Shown: positions 1-8,920 of the stretch, in pieces
Layout of the letters: the number at the start of each line of letters is the position of its first letter
How positions within the stretch are numbered: position 1 is the first letter of the stretch
Assembly: GCF_005048265.1 (NCBI RefSeq)
Contig: NZ_SUNH01000017.1
Span: forward strand, 53,742 to 117,741
DNA length: 64,000 nucleotides
Source of the DNA: Paracoccus hibiscisoli
Lineage (GTDB): Bacteria > Pseudomonadota > Alphaproteobacteria > Rhodobacterales > Rhodobacteraceae
Reading direction: 5' to 3'
The notes under the pieces: generated by a model
What the model was told of the DNA's origin: nothing
The model's database searches: none
The model's input: only the letters and a program-made list of their open reading frames with translations
Made by a program: the position numbers and the translations under genes

Positions 1-1
1 G

Positions 2-634
2 CAGGACTGGCACGACCGCACGGGCAAGCCGATGCTGGACGGGATCGGCGCGACCGAGATGCTGCACATCTTTCTGACCAACCGGCTGGACGACAGCCAT
101 CCGGGCTGCACCGGGCGGCCCGTGACCGGATACCGCGCGCGGATCGTCGATGACGCGGGCAAAGAGGTTCCGCGCGGAGAGCTGGGCCATCTGGCCGTCA
201 TCGGGCCCACGGGCTGCCGCTATCTGAACGATGCGCGGCAGGGGGATTACGTGCGGGATGGCTGGAACCTGACCGGCGACACCTTCTGGCAGGATGCCGA
301 GGGGCGGTTCCATTTCGCGGCCCGCTGCGACGACATCATCGTGTCCTCGGGCTATAACATCGCCGGGCCGGATGTGGAGGCCGCGCTGCTGGCGCATCCG
401 GACGTGCTGGAATGCGCGGTGATCGGCGCGCCCGACCCGGAACGCGGCCAGATCGTCGAGGCGCATGTGGTGCTGGCCCCCGGCGTGGTCCCCGACACCG
501 CCACCGCAGAGCGGTTGCAGCGCTACGTCAAGGATGCGATCGCGCCCTTCAAATATCCCCGCCGGGTGGTGTTCTGCGACGCCCTGCCCAAGACCCAGAC
601 CGGCAAGATCCAGAGGTTCAGGCTGAAGCAATGA
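2..634 (+). CDS. 2-aminobenzoate/benzoate-CoA ligase family protein, C-terminal part
   Basis: This is the C-terminal ~210 residues of an adenylate-forming acyl-CoA ligase; the reading frame is open at the left edge, so the N-terminal part lies outside the window. It shows the benzoate-CoA-ligase-like stretch [12 protein letters not shown], the hinge region [16 protein letters not shown] followed by [13 protein letters not shown], and the C-terminal lysine motif [10 protein letters not shown]. The family activates an aromatic acid with ATP and CoA. The stop codon overlaps the kynA start (ATGA), so the two genes are translationally coupled. That coupling suggests anthranilate from tryptophan breakdown as the substrate, which is inference. 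Benzoate itself is an alternative. Confidence 0.88.
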   Translation, partial: QDWHDRTGKPMLDGIGATEMLHIFLTNRLDDSHPGCTGRPVTGYRARIVDDAGKEVPRGELGHLAVIGPTGCRYLNDARQGDYVRDGWNLTGDTFWQDAEGRFHFAARCDDIIVSSGYNIAGPDVEAALLAHPDVLECAVIGAPDPERGQIVEAHVVLAPGVVPDTATAERLQRYVKDAIAPFKYPRRVVFCDALPKTQTGKIQRFRLKQ

Positions 635-1452
635 CCATCGACCCCGCTGAAGAAGGCGCCCGCATGTCGTTCGACGGGCGCATGTCCTATGGCGATTATC
701 TGGGGCTGGACCGGCTGCTGACGGCCCAAGCCCCCCTGTCGGACGCGCATGACGAGATGCTGTTCATCATCCAGCACCAGACGTCTGAATTGTGGATGAA
801 GCTGGCGCTGCTGGAGATGGGGGCGGCACGCAAGCGGATCGCGTTGGGCGACCTGCGCCCCGCCTTCAAGATGCTGACCCGCGTGGCGCGGATCATGGAG
901 CAGCTGAATTCGGCCTGGGACGTGCTGCGCACCATGACGCCGTCGGAATACTCGACCTTTCGCCCCGCTTTAGCCGAAAGCAGCGGGTTCCAGTCGCATC
1001 AGTACCGGATGATCGAATTCGTCGCGGGCAACCGCAACATGGCGATGATCGCGCCCCATGCGCATCGCCCCGACCTGGCGGATGCCCTGCGGGAGGAGGC
1101 GGCGCGGCCGTCGCTGTATGATGAGGTGCTGGGACGGCTGCGGGCGGCGGGGTTCGATGTGGCGGCGCGCACGGCGCTGGACGCGCCCCATGCGCCGGAC
1201 GCGGCGGCGCGGGCGGCCTGGGCCGAGGTCTATCGCGATCCGGCGCGGTATTGGGAGCTGTATGAGCTGGCTGAGAAGCTGGTCGATTTCGAGGATTACT
1301 TTCGCCGCTGGCGGTTCAACCATGTGACGACGGTGGAGCGGATCATCGGCTTCAAGCGCGGATCGGGGGGCACGTCAGGGGTGAACTATCTGCGGCGGAT
1401 GCTGGACGTGGTCTTGTTTCCCGACCTGTGGGAGCTGCGGACCGAGCTGTAA
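631..1452 (+). CDS. kynA: Tryptophan 2,3-dioxygenase
   Basis: Heme enzyme that opens the indole ring of L-tryptophan to N-formylkynurenine, the first step of the kynurenine pathway. The 273-residue length is normal for bacterial forms. The active-site helix [11 protein letters not shown] puts His49 where the family has its substrate-binding histidine. The heme-ligand region [16 protein letters not shown] puts the axial histidine at His231, followed by the substrate loop GSGGTSG. The ATG at 631 is preferred over an upstream in-frame start because it overlaps the TGA of the ligase gene and begins just before family homology. kynB and kynU are not in the window. Confidence 0.95.
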   Translation: MTIDPAEEGARMSFDGRMSYGDYLGLDRLLTAQAPLSDAHDEMLFIIQHQTSELWMKLALLEMGAARKRIALGDLRPAFKMLTRVARIMEQLNSAWDVLRTMTPSEYSTFRPALAESSGFQSHQYRMIEFVAGNRNMAMIAPHAHRPDLADALREEAARPSLYDEVLGRLRAAGFDVAARTALDAPHAPDAAARAAWAEVYRDPARYWELYELAEKLVDFEDYFRRWRFNHVTTVERIIGFKRGSGGTSGVNYLRRMLDVVLFPDLWELRTEL

Positions 1453-1510
1453 GGGGGGCGGACGGCCGCGCCTGACCGGCCCTGACGGGCCGGGGTCGCG
1501 GCCGTCGGTG

Positions 1511-1535
1511 GCGCCCGGACCTGCGGTCCGGGCGC
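1511..1535. terminator. Perfect 11-bp hairpin between convergent genes
   Basis: Positions 1511-1521 pair perfectly with 1525-1535 around a TGC triloop. There is no T-run, so rho-independent termination is uncertain. Its place between kynA and the convergent acetyltransferase gene suggests a bidirectional terminator or mRNA 3'-end protector. The same core, CCGGACC-TGC-GGTCCGG, recurs at 22561-22577. Confidence 0.5.
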
Positions 1536-1549
1536 GGTCGGTTCCTGGG

Positions 1550-2269
1550 TCAGGCGGCGGGGCCGTAACAGGCGTAGCTGCCGGCGATGGTGAAGCCGAG
1601 GTTGGCATAGGTGGACTGGGCGGTCGTGTTGGCGCAGCTGACGGCCAGGCCGATGCGCGTGGCGCCCAGGTCCTGCGCCCAGAGCGCAGCTTGGCGCATC
1701 ATCCATCCGGCGAGGCCCTGACGGCGGAAGGCGGGCAGGACTTCGACCGCGTGGACCATCGCGGTCCGGTCGTGCAGCGCGACAAAGCCCGCGCCCGCGG
1801 CGCGGTCGCGAATGCGGCCCAGCAGGGCGGCCTTGGGCTGGGGCACGCGGTCCATCACGGCTTGGCGGGCGGGGGTGATGTTGCCGGCGGCCCAGATCTG
1901 GCGCTGGATCGCCAGGGGGGGCCAGATGGCAAAGGCGGTGACCGGGGGGATCGGCCGGTCGGTCAGCGCGGCGACGGGCGCGGCCATGACCAGCGTCGGG
2001 ATATGGGCGGTCAGGCCGCGCGCAGTCAGGGCGGCGATCAGGTCGACCTCATCGTCCCAGGCACGGAACAGCGGCGGTTGGCCCCAGGCGGCATGCTGCG
2101 CGCAGGCGGCGTCGATATCCGCCTGCGTCCAGCGACCGACCGCGATGGCCGAGCTGACACGCCCGCCCGCCCCCGCACCCCGCCCGACCAGGAACCCGCC
2201 GCAGCGGAGGGTTTCGGCGGCGGACCAGGTCGCCTCGAAGGCGGCGGCCAGGGCGGGGTCCGGCCTCAC
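1550..2269 (-). CDS. GNAT family N-acetyltransferase
   Basis: A 239-residue protein with a GNAT fold at its C-terminal end. The acetyl-CoA-binding segment runs from about residue 175, with RRQGLAG at 182-188, and is followed by the typical N-x-x-x-x-S-x-x-x-Y-x-x-x-G-F run near 213-225. The N-terminal two thirds match no substrate class I recognise. The start codon overlaps the stop of the upstream CinA-like gene (ATGA), so the pair is probably co-translated. The acceptor substrate cannot be predicted. Confidence 0.85.
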   Translation of the reverse strand: MRPDPALAAAFEATWSAAETLRCGGFLVGRGAGAGGRVSSAIAVGRWTQADIDAACAQHAAWGQPPLFRAWDDEVDLIAALTARGLTAHIPTLVMAAPVAALTDRPIPPVTAFAIWPPLAIQRQIWAAGNITPARQAVMDRVPQPKAALLGRIRDRAAGAGFVALHDRTAMVHAVEVLPAFRRQGLAGWMMRQAALWAQDLGATRIGLAVSCANTTAQSTYANLGFTIAGSYACYGPAA

Positions 2270-3006
2270 AGCCCGATGCGGGCGCGCAGCGCGGCCATCG
2301 CCTGATCGACGCGGGTGGCATCCAGCCCCCGCACGACCAGGTTCGTGCCCCAGCCCGTGTCGTCGCGGAAGGGATATGACCCCAGCGACAGGTCGGCGTA
2401 ATCGGCGGCGACGGCCTTCAGGTCCTCGGCCACCTCGCTTTCGCCGCGGCGGACCTCGACGGTCAGGGATTGCACCGGGCGGCCCACGGGCAGCTGCGGG
2501 ATCAGCCAGGCGACCATGGCGCGGAACACCTCCGGCACCCCGGCCATCACATGGGTCGCGCCGATGGAAAAGCCGGGCGCGGCCGAGACGGCATTGTCGA
2601 TCAGCGTGGCGCCGACCGGGATGCGGGCCATGCGCAGGCGGTTCTCGTTCAGCTCGACCCCCATGCGCGCGCAGCGGTCGGCCAGCAGGGCGCGGGCGCG
2701 GTCGTTGATCTCGACCGTGGTGCCATGGGCAACGGCCACGGCATCGGCGGTGATGTCGTCATGCGTGGGGCCGATGCCGCCCGATGTGAACAACAGATCG
2801 TAGGCACCCCCCAGGGTCCGGTCCAGCGCGCGGATCGCGTCGACGATGCGGTCGGGATGGTCAGCCACGACGCGGATCTCCTGGAGGTCGATGCCGGTGG
2901 CGGTCAGCACCTGGGCCAGGTGATGGGCGTTCCCTTCGCGGGTGCGGCCCGACAGGATCTCGTCGCCGATGACCAGGATGGCGGCTGTGGGGTTGTCGGA
3001 CTGCAT
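2266..3006 (-). CDS. CinA-like / molybdopterin-binding domain protein
   Basis: A 246-residue protein with the MoaB/Mog-like fold of CinA N-terminal domains. It has LVIGDEILSGRTREGN at about 11-26 and GGIGPTHDD at 76-84, the family signature loops. It lacks the C-terminal amidohydrolase domain of full-length CinA (about 420 residues), so it is a stand-alone version, common in alphaproteobacteria as a 'competence/damage-inducible protein A' homologue. CinA N-terminal domains are linked to nucleotide-pyrophosphate cleavage in NAD recycling; activity here is not shown. Divergent to map, with about 100 bp between the starts. Confidence 0.88.
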   Translation of the reverse strand: MQSDNPTAAILVIGDEILSGRTREGNAHHLAQVLTATGIDLQEIRVVADHPDRIVDAIRALDRTLGGAYDLLFTSGGIGPTHDDITADAVAVAHGTTVEINDRARALLADRCARMGVELNENRLRMARIPVGATLIDNAVSAAPGFSIGATHVMAGVPEVFRAMVAWLIPQLPVGRPVQSLTVEVRRGESEVAEDLKAVAADYADLSLGSYPFRDDTGWGTNLVVRGLDATRVDQAMAALRARIGL

Positions 3007-3108
3007 GAGGCTCTCCCTTGGGTGTGGCGCTTCATCTATGCCTGCGGGCGGGGCTGGAACAAGTGGGCGCGCGTCTCTATCTAGGGCGGCAGACAGAAAG
3101 GATCAGCG

Positions 3109-3906
3109 ATGGATGAAGGCCGTATCACGAGGGAAGGCATCCGCCTGCACATGCCCGGGGATTTCGCAGGCATGCGGGCGGCGGGCGCCCTGGCCGCGCG
3201 GATCCTGGACGAGGTGGGGCCGATGGTCGCACCGGGCGTCACCACCGGCGCGCTGGACGATTTCATCCGCAACCGGGTGACCGAGCTGGGCGCGACATCG
3301 GCGACGATCGGCTATCGCGGATACCAGCATGCCAGCTGCATCAGCGTGAACCATGTGGTGTGCCACGGCATCCCGGGCGACAAGAACCTCAAGGACGGCG
3401 ACATCCTGAACATCGACGTGACGGTGATCCTGGACGGATGGTTCGGCGATACCAGCCGGATGTATGTGGCGGGCAAGCCGTCACTCAAGGCGCAGCGGCT
3501 GCTGCAGGTGACCCATGACGCGCTGATGAAGGGAATCGAGGCCGTGCGCCCCGGCGCGACCTTCGGCGATATCGGCGCGGCGATCCAGACCTATGCCGAG
3601 GAACGCCGCATGTCCGTCGTGCGCGATTTCTGCGGCCACGGGATCGGGCGGGTGTTCCATTCGCCGCCCAACGTGCTGCATTTCGGGCGCGCGGGCAAAG
3701 GGCCGGTGCTGGAGGAGGGGATGTTCTTCACGATCGAGCCGATGATCAACCTCGGCCGCCCGGAAACCAAGGTGCTGGCCGATGACTGGACGGCGGTGAC
3801 GCGGGACAAGTCGCTGTCGGCGCAGTTCGAACATTCGATCGGCGTCACGGCGGATGGCTGCGAGATCTTCACCCCGTCGGACAGGTTCTTCCCCGACCTG
3901 TCCTGA
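3109..3906 (+). CDS. map: Type I methionine aminopeptidase
   Basis: Removes the initiator methionine from nascent proteins in the cytoplasm. At 265 residues it has the normal length, and all five metal ligands can be placed: Asp103, Asp114, His177 (CGHGIG), Glu210 (FTIEPM) and Glu241 (FEHSIGVT). His86 lies in VCHGIPG. A good Shine-Dalgarno (GAAAGGA) sits 7 bases before the ATG. The stop codon is the first triplet of a long inverted repeat shared with the convergent algH gene. Confidence 0.97.
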   Translation: MDEGRITREGIRLHMPGDFAGMRAAGALAARILDEVGPMVAPGVTTGALDDFIRNRVTELGATSATIGYRGYQHASCISVNHVVCHGIPGDKNLKDGDILNIDVTVILDGWFGDTSRMYVAGKPSLKAQRLLQVTHDALMKGIEAVRPGATFGDIGAAIQTYAEERRMSVVRDFCGHGIGRVFHSPPNVLHFGRAGKGPVLEEGMFFTIEPMINLGRPETKVLADDWTAVTRDKSLSAQFEHSIGVTADGCEIFTPSDRFFPDLS

Positions 3907-4060
3907 CCAGTTGCGTCCCGCGGTGGCCGGGGGCGCTCCGCCCCCCGGACCCCCCGGCCGTCGCGCCAGCACGACAGGCACGCAACACCGGCAAGGCGTC
4001 CTCCGCCCCAGGGGGCCCGGGGGGTGGAACCCCCCGGTCATCGCGGGACGCAATTGGTCA
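3904..4060. repeat. Long imperfect inverted repeat joining the stop codons of map and algH
   Basis: Reading inward from both ends gives the same sequence, TGACCARTTGCGTCCCGCGR, then TGRCCGGGGG, a short variable loop, and a C-run with CCGGRCCCCC. Each arm is about 50 bp with few mismatches. The outermost TGA of the left arm is the map stop, and the outermost TGA of the right arm (bottom strand) is the algH stop. Each arm also holds its own small hairpin (GGGGGCG-CTC-CGCCCCC on the left). It probably acts as a bidirectional terminator. An inverted duplication or small mobile repeat is an alternative origin. Confidence 0.75.
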
Positions 4061-4666
4061 GGCGCGCCCGGCGGCCGCCGACAGCAGCGACGGATCGATC
4101 CCCTGCGCCCGCAGCGCCCTCTGCCACTTGTCCGCATGCGACAGATCAAAGATCAGATCGTCCGCTCCCTCTCCGGTCAGCCAGCCATTGGCCAACATCT
4201 CGGTTTCCAGCTGTCCCGGCCCCCAGCCCGCATAGCCCAGGGCCAGCACTGCAGGCTCGGGGCCCTGTCCCTGGGCCAGATCCATCAGGATGTCGCGCGT
4301 CGTGGTCATGGCCAGGGCCTGGCCGATCCGCAGCCGCCCCTCGGGGTCCTGCCCGTGTTCGGCGACCTTGTGCAGCACGAAACCGCGCCCCGGCTCGACC
4401 GGGCCGCCAAAGCGGATCTCGATCGGGCGGGCATCCTCGTCCGCCTCGATGCCCAGCTGCTCCAGCAGGTCGGAAAAGCCGATCTCGGGCAGGGGACGGT
4501 TCAGCACCAGCCCCATCGCCCCCTCGTCCGAATGCGCGCAGACCAGCACCACCGACCGCTCGAATCGCGGATCGCTCATGCCGGGCATCGCGATCAGGAT
4601 CTTGCCGGTCAGGTTCTGGACCGGTTGAGCGTGATCATAGGCAGGGTCGCGGGGGGTACTGGTCAT
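4058..4666 (-). CDS. algH: YqgE/AlgH family protein
   Basis: A 202-residue protein of the YqgE/AlgH (DUF179) family. Characteristic segments are FTGKILIAMPGM-like (here LTGKILIAMPGM), DEGAMGLVLNRP, FGGPVEPGRGFVLH and LALGYAGWGPGQLE. The family's biochemical role is unknown; the AlgH name comes from alginate regulation in Pseudomonas. Two ATGs are possible, 4669 and 4666; the Shine-Dalgarno AGGAG is better spaced for 4666. Divergent to the DsbD-domain gene, and its stop lies in the inverted repeat described separately. Confidence 0.93.
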   Translation of the reverse strand: MTSTPRDPAYDHAQPVQNLTGKILIAMPGMSDPRFERSVVLVCAHSDEGAMGLVLNRPLPEIGFSDLLEQLGIEADEDARPIEIRFGGPVEPGRGFVLHKVAEHGQDPEGRLRIGQALAMTTTRDILMDLAQGQGPEPAVLALGYAGWGPGQLETEMLANGWLTGEGADDLIFDLSHADKWQRALRAQGIDPSLLSAAAGRA

Positions 4667-4768
4667 CATGTCTCCTTTTCATGACAGATCGGTGCCGCGC
4701 CCGGATGTTGCAACCCCTGCGCGCGATTGTGACTTTCCGGACAGGCCGGGCGGCGGCTAGGACAGGGC

Positions 4769-5593
4769 ATGACCCATGCCCCCCGCCTGCCCCTTGCCCC
4801 AACGCTGATCTGGGCACTGATGCTGCCCATAGCCAGCCTGGCCCAGACCGTGCCCGCCCCGCTGGACGACCTGCCGCCGGGCCTGCAGGCGGCGCGGCTG
4901 CTGCCCGGCTGGACCGATCCGACCGGCGCGCGCATCCTGGCGCTGGAGCTGGTGCTGGAACCGGGGTGGAAGACCTATTGGCGCAGCCCCGGCGATACCG
5001 GCCTGCCGCCGCATCTGGACTGGACCGGGTCGGGCAATCTGGACCATGTGACGCTGCACTGGCCCGCCCCGCAGGCCATCCGCTCGGGCGAGGTGCTGGA
5101 GATGGGGTATCACGACCACCTGGTCCTGCCGCTGACGGCGCATCCGGTCGACCCCGGCCAGCGGGTCGATATCCGCGCCCGGATTGATCTGGGCCTGTGC
5201 AAGGACATCTGCGTGCCCGCAGGCCTGGACCTGACGGCGCCGCCCGCCGGTGACGCCCCTGATCCGCGCATCACGGACGCCCTGGCCCTGGCGCCCGAAC
5301 CGCGCGACGACAGCCCGGCCTGCCATGTCACGCCACTGGCGGACGGCATGCGCGTCGCCATGGACCTGCCCCCGCAGGGCGCGACCCTGGCCGCGATCGA
5401 GCTGACCGACAGCCCGGACGTCTGGGTTTCGGGCGCCGATATCACCGACGGGCCCACGGGCCCGCAGGCGGTGGTCGAGATGGTCGGCCCGACCGGCGCG
5501 CCCTTTGATCTGGACCGGCAGGCGCTGCGCCTGACGGTCATTCCGGCCGATGACGGCCCCGCGACCGAATCAACGGGCTGCGCGCCGGGCTGA
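4769..5593 (+). CDS. Secreted DsbD N-terminal-domain protein
   Basis: A 274-residue exported protein with a signal peptide (about residues 1-26, ending ASLAQ) and a domain like the periplasmic N-terminal domain of DsbD/ScsB. The motif CKDIC (Cys144, Cys148) precedes VPAGLDL, as in DsbD-type domains that accept electrons. It has no membrane segments or thioredoxin-like C-terminus of full DsbD, so it would need a separate membrane partner such as CcdA, which is not in the window. Its last 24 bases overlap the convergent RND permease gene. Confidence 0.8.
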   Translation: MTHAPRLPLAPTLIWALMLPIASLAQTVPAPLDDLPPGLQAARLLPGWTDPTGARILALELVLEPGWKTYWRSPGDTGLPPHLDWTGSGNLDHVTLHWPAPQAIRSGEVLEMGYHDHLVLPLTAHPVDPGQRVDIRARIDLGLCKDICVPAGLDLTAPPAGDAPDPRITDALALAPEPRDDSPACHVTPLADGMRVAMDLPPQGATLAAIELTDSPDVWVSGADITDGPTGPQAVVEMVGPTGAPFDLDRQALRLTVIPADDGPATESTGCAPG

Positions 5594-8500
5594 GCCCGCC
5601 CCCGCCGCCACCAGAATCACCGCCAGCACCGCCAGATAGCTCAGCAGCGCCCCGCCCCCCGTCGCCGCCAGCGGCCACCAGTCGGGCACCGCCAGCCCCA
5701 TCGCGGGCAGCACCGTCGCGGGCCCCAGCACCACGACCAGCGCAACGGCCGCCGCGGCCGCCGCGCCACGCATCACCCCGCGCAGCGGACCGTCGCGCAG
5801 GCTGCGGCGGAACCCCTGCCGCGCGCGGGCCAGATCGGCCCCCACGGCCAGCACCGCAGGCACCACCAGCAGCACCAGCACCATCCCGAACCCCAGCCCA
5901 AAGGCCAGCGTCACCACCGTGGGCTTGAGGAACAGCGCCTGAGACGAGCGTTCGTACAGCAGCGGCGCCAGCCCCAGAACCGTGGTGGCGGTGGTCAGCA
6001 GCACCGGCCGGAACCGGTCGGCCACCGCGTCCAGGATCGCGGGGCGCAGGCCGCGGTCGCGCGCATAGGCGTCCACGGTCGAGATCAGCACGATGGAATC
6101 GTTGATGATGATCCCCGACATGCCGATCAGCCCCACGACGGAAAAGAGGCTCATCGGCAGCGACCAGGCCGCATGGCCCCAGACCGCGCCGATCAGCCCG
6201 AAGGGAATGACCGACATCACTACCAGCGGCCGCGTCCAGCTGGCAAAGATCCAGGCCAGCACCATATAGATCCCGGTCAGCGCCAGCGCAAAGCCGATCA
6301 GCGCCTCGGACAGGAACTCGCGCTCCTGCTGGGCCAGGCCGGTGACGTCATAGGTGACGCCGAATTCGGCGGCGATGTCGGGCAGCAGGCGGGTCTGCAG
6401 ATCGGCGGTGATCGCCGCCGCCCGCGCCGGGTCGTCGCCCGAGATGTCGCCGGTGACGGTGATCATCCGCTCTCCGTTCTCGCGGCGCACGACCGAGAAC
6501 CCGGCCTCGGTCCCCACGGTGACGATATCGGCCAGGGGCACCCAGGCCCCCGACGCGGTGCGCATCTGCATGCGGTCCAGAAAATCGGCGCGGCGGTCAT
6601 CTTCGGCCAGCTCGACGGTGATGGCGCCGGTGCGCGTGCCTTCGGGCCAGGTGGCGGCCTCGATGCCGCCAAGGCGCTGGCGCAATTCGCGCGCCAGGGC
6701 GTCGGTGGTGAACCCCAAGGCCTCGCCCTGGGGCGTCAGGCGCAGCGCCAGCTCATCCTTGTCGTAATCCAGCGTGTCCTCCAGCGCGGACACCTCTGGC
6801 GCCTCGGCCAGCCGCGCCTTCAGCGCCTCGGCGGCGGCCTTCAGCGTCGCGGAATCCGCCCCCGTCATCAGCACCGAGATCGCATCGCCCCCCGGCCCCG
6901 ACCGGCCGCCGCGAAAGCTGATCGTCTCCAGCTGCGGGTCGGTGGGCATCGCCTCCTGCAGGGCGGCGACCAGCTCGAAACTGGAATAGGGGCGGAAATC
7001 GGGGTCGATCAGCTCCATCTGGACGGCGCCCAGCAGGTCGGCATCCTTGGTCTCGGCCCCCGGCAGGGGACGGCCGGCATTGCCGCCGATCTGGGTCATC
7101 ACATGGGTCAGCGGGCTGATGCCGTATTCGGCCTCATACTCGGCCGCGACCCGGTCCACGGCCTCCTGCACCAGGCCCATGACGCGCAGGGTATCATCGC
7201 GGGACGCACCCTCCAGCATGGCGAAATTGCCCGACACGCTGCCCTGTTCGGGCGAATCGAAGAACCGCCACGGCACCGACCCGCTGATCAGCGCCGAGGC
7301 CGACCAGGCAAAGCCCACCATGACCAGCGCCAGCACCGGATAGCGCGCGACCAGCACCAGCCGCGCCACGGGCCGCACCACCCCCGCCACAAAGCGGTCC
7401 AGCCAGCGGTTCACCCAGATCGAGGGCCGGTCATACCAGCGGTCTTTGGCCTGATGCGCCAGCGCGTGCGCCATGTGGTTGGGCAGGACCAGGAAACATT
7501 CGACCAGGGATGCCACCAGCACCAGGATCACCGTCAGCGGAATGTCCGACACCAGCGATCCGAACTGTCCGCCGATCAGCACCAGCCCGGCGAAGGCGAT
7601 GATCGTGGTCAGGGTCGATGCGATGACCGGCGCGGCCATCGCCCCGGCCGCGCGTTCGGCGGCCAGCTTGGGCGCCTCGCCCAGCTTGCGGGCGCGGTAA
7701 TCGGCATGCTCGCCCACCACGATGGCGTCGTCCACGATGATGCCCAGCGTCAGGATCAGCGCAAACAGCGAGATCATGTTGATCGTCATGCCCACCGCAT
7801 ACATCAGCGCCACCGCCGCCAGCAGCGCCGCGGGAATCCCCGCCGCGACCCAGATCGCCGTGCGCGCGTTCAGGAACAGGAACAGCAGCCCCACCACCAG
7901 CGCCAACCCCAGCAGCGCATTGTCCAACAGCAGCGCCAGCCGGGCCGAGATCTGTTCCGCCCGCGCCCGCACCAGCTCGGCCGTGACGCCCTGCGGCAGG
8001 GTCGGGGCCAGCGCATCGACCGCCGCCTGCACATCCTGCTGCATGCCGATCGCATCGCCCGAGGCGCTGCGCTGGACCGAGATCGTGACCGCCGGATTGC
8101 CGTCGACGAAATAGGCCACGCCCCGGTCGATGCCCGTGTCGCGGACCTGCGCCACGTCGCCGATGGTCAGCTGGGTGCCGTCGGGCAGCGCGGTCAGGAC
8201 CAGATCCGCGACCTGCGCGGGGGTGCGCGTCTCGGCCCCCGTGCGCACGCGGGACAGGCCCGATGCCACATCGCCGGCAGGCGTGGGCGCCGCGGCGGCG
8301 GCGATGGTCGCGGCGATCTGGTCCAGCGTGATGTCATGGCGCACCAGATCGGCCATGCGCAGCTCGACCAGGGTTTCGGGGGCCGACAGGCCGGTGACGC
8401 TCAGCCGGGTGACGCCGCGCGCATAGAGGCGGTTCGTCAGGTCATCCGCGATACGGCCCAGCTGGTCCAGGCCGACCGGCCCCGAGATCACCACATCGGT

Positions 8501-8920
8501 CACCGAATCGCGCCAGGCGCGGCGGGTGACCTCGGGGGTCTCGGCGCCGTCGGGCAGGTTGCCCGCCCCGGCGATGGCGGCGTCGACCTCGCCTGTGGCG
8601 CGGGACATGTCCCAGCCCGGCTCGAATTCCAGAGTGATGCGGGCGGACCCCTGGCTGGACTGGCTGGTGGTCAGGGACACCCCCTCGACCGCCATCAGCG
8701 CGGGCTCCAGCACCGCCACGACCGACCGGTCGACATCGTCGGCCCCGGCGCCGTCCCATCGCACGCCGACCTGAATCTGCTGGACGACCGTGTCTGGAAA
8801 GAACTGCGCCCTGAGGCGCGGCGCGGCATAGAGGCCCGCCACCACCATCACCGCCAGCAGCAGGTTGGCCAGCGTGGCGTGGCGGACGAACAGGCCGATC
8901 AGGCCGGGGCGCCTATCCAC
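5570..8920 (-). CDS. RND efflux transporter permease (AcrB/HAE1-like)
   Basis: Inner-membrane proton-driven efflux pump of 1116 residues with the two repeated halves of the family. Each half has a large periplasmic loop and about six membrane segments. The RND signature LGIIVDDAIVVGE lies in the first half, with its counterpart GIIINDSIVLIS in the second. I place the start at a GTG at 8920, which overlaps the TAG of the upstream adaptor gene and leaves a short cytoplasmic N-terminus before the first membrane helix (ATLANLLLAVMVVAGLY). A longer in-frame extension upstream would overlap the adaptor and shows no family character. Substrates are unknown, and no outer-membrane TolC gene is adjacent. 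Confidence 0.93.
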   Translation of the reverse strand: MDRRPGLIGLFVRHATLANLLLAVMVVAGLYAAPRLRAQFFPDTVVQQIQVGVRWDGAGADDVDRSVVAVLEPALMAVEGVSLTTSQSSQGSARITLEFEPGWDMSRATGEVDAAIAGAGNLPDGAETPEVTRRAWRDSVTDVVISGPVGLDQLGRIADDLTNRLYARGVTRLSVTGLSAPETLVELRMADLVRHDITLDQIAATIAAAAAPTPAGDVASGLSRVRTGAETRTPAQVADLVLTALPDGTQLTIGDVAQVRDTGIDRGVAYFVDGNPAVTISVQRSASGDAIGMQQDVQAAVDALAPTLPQGVTAELVRARAEQISARLALLLDNALLGLALVVGLLFLFLNARTAIWVAAGIPAALLAAVALMYAVGMTINMISLFALILTLGIIVDDAIVVGEHADYRARKLGEAPKLAAERAAGAMAAPVIASTLTTIIAFAGLVLIGGQFGSLVSDIPLTVILVLVASLVECFLVLPNHMAHALAHQAKDRWYDRPSIWVNRWLDRFVAGVVRPVARLVLVARYPVLALVMVGFAWSASALISGSVPWRFFDSPEQGSVSGNFAMLEGASRDDTLRVMGLVQEAVDRVAAEYEAEYGISPLTHVMTQIGGNAGRPLPGAETKDADLLGAVQMELIDPDFRPYSSFELVAALQEAMPTDPQLETISFRGGRSGPGGDAISVLMTGADSATLKAAAEALKARLAEAPEVSALEDTLDYDKDELALRLTPQGEALGFTTDALARELRQRLGGIEAATWPEGTRTGAITVELAEDDRRADFLDRMQMRTASGAWVPLADIVTVGTEAGFSVVRRENGERMITVTGDISGDDPARAAAITADLQTRLLPDIAAEFGVTYDVTGLAQQEREFLSEALIGFALALTGIYMVLAWIFASWTRPLVVMSVIPFGLIGAVWGHAAWSLPMSLFSVVGLIGMSGIIINDSIVLISTVDAYARDRGLRPAILDAVADRFRPVLLTTATTVLGLAPLLYERSSQALFLKPTVVTLAFGLGFGMVLVLLVVPAVLAVGADLARARQGFRRSLRDGPLRGVMRGAAAAAAVALVVVLGPATVLPAMGLAVPDWWPLAATGGGALLSYLAVLAVILVAAGAGSARRAAR

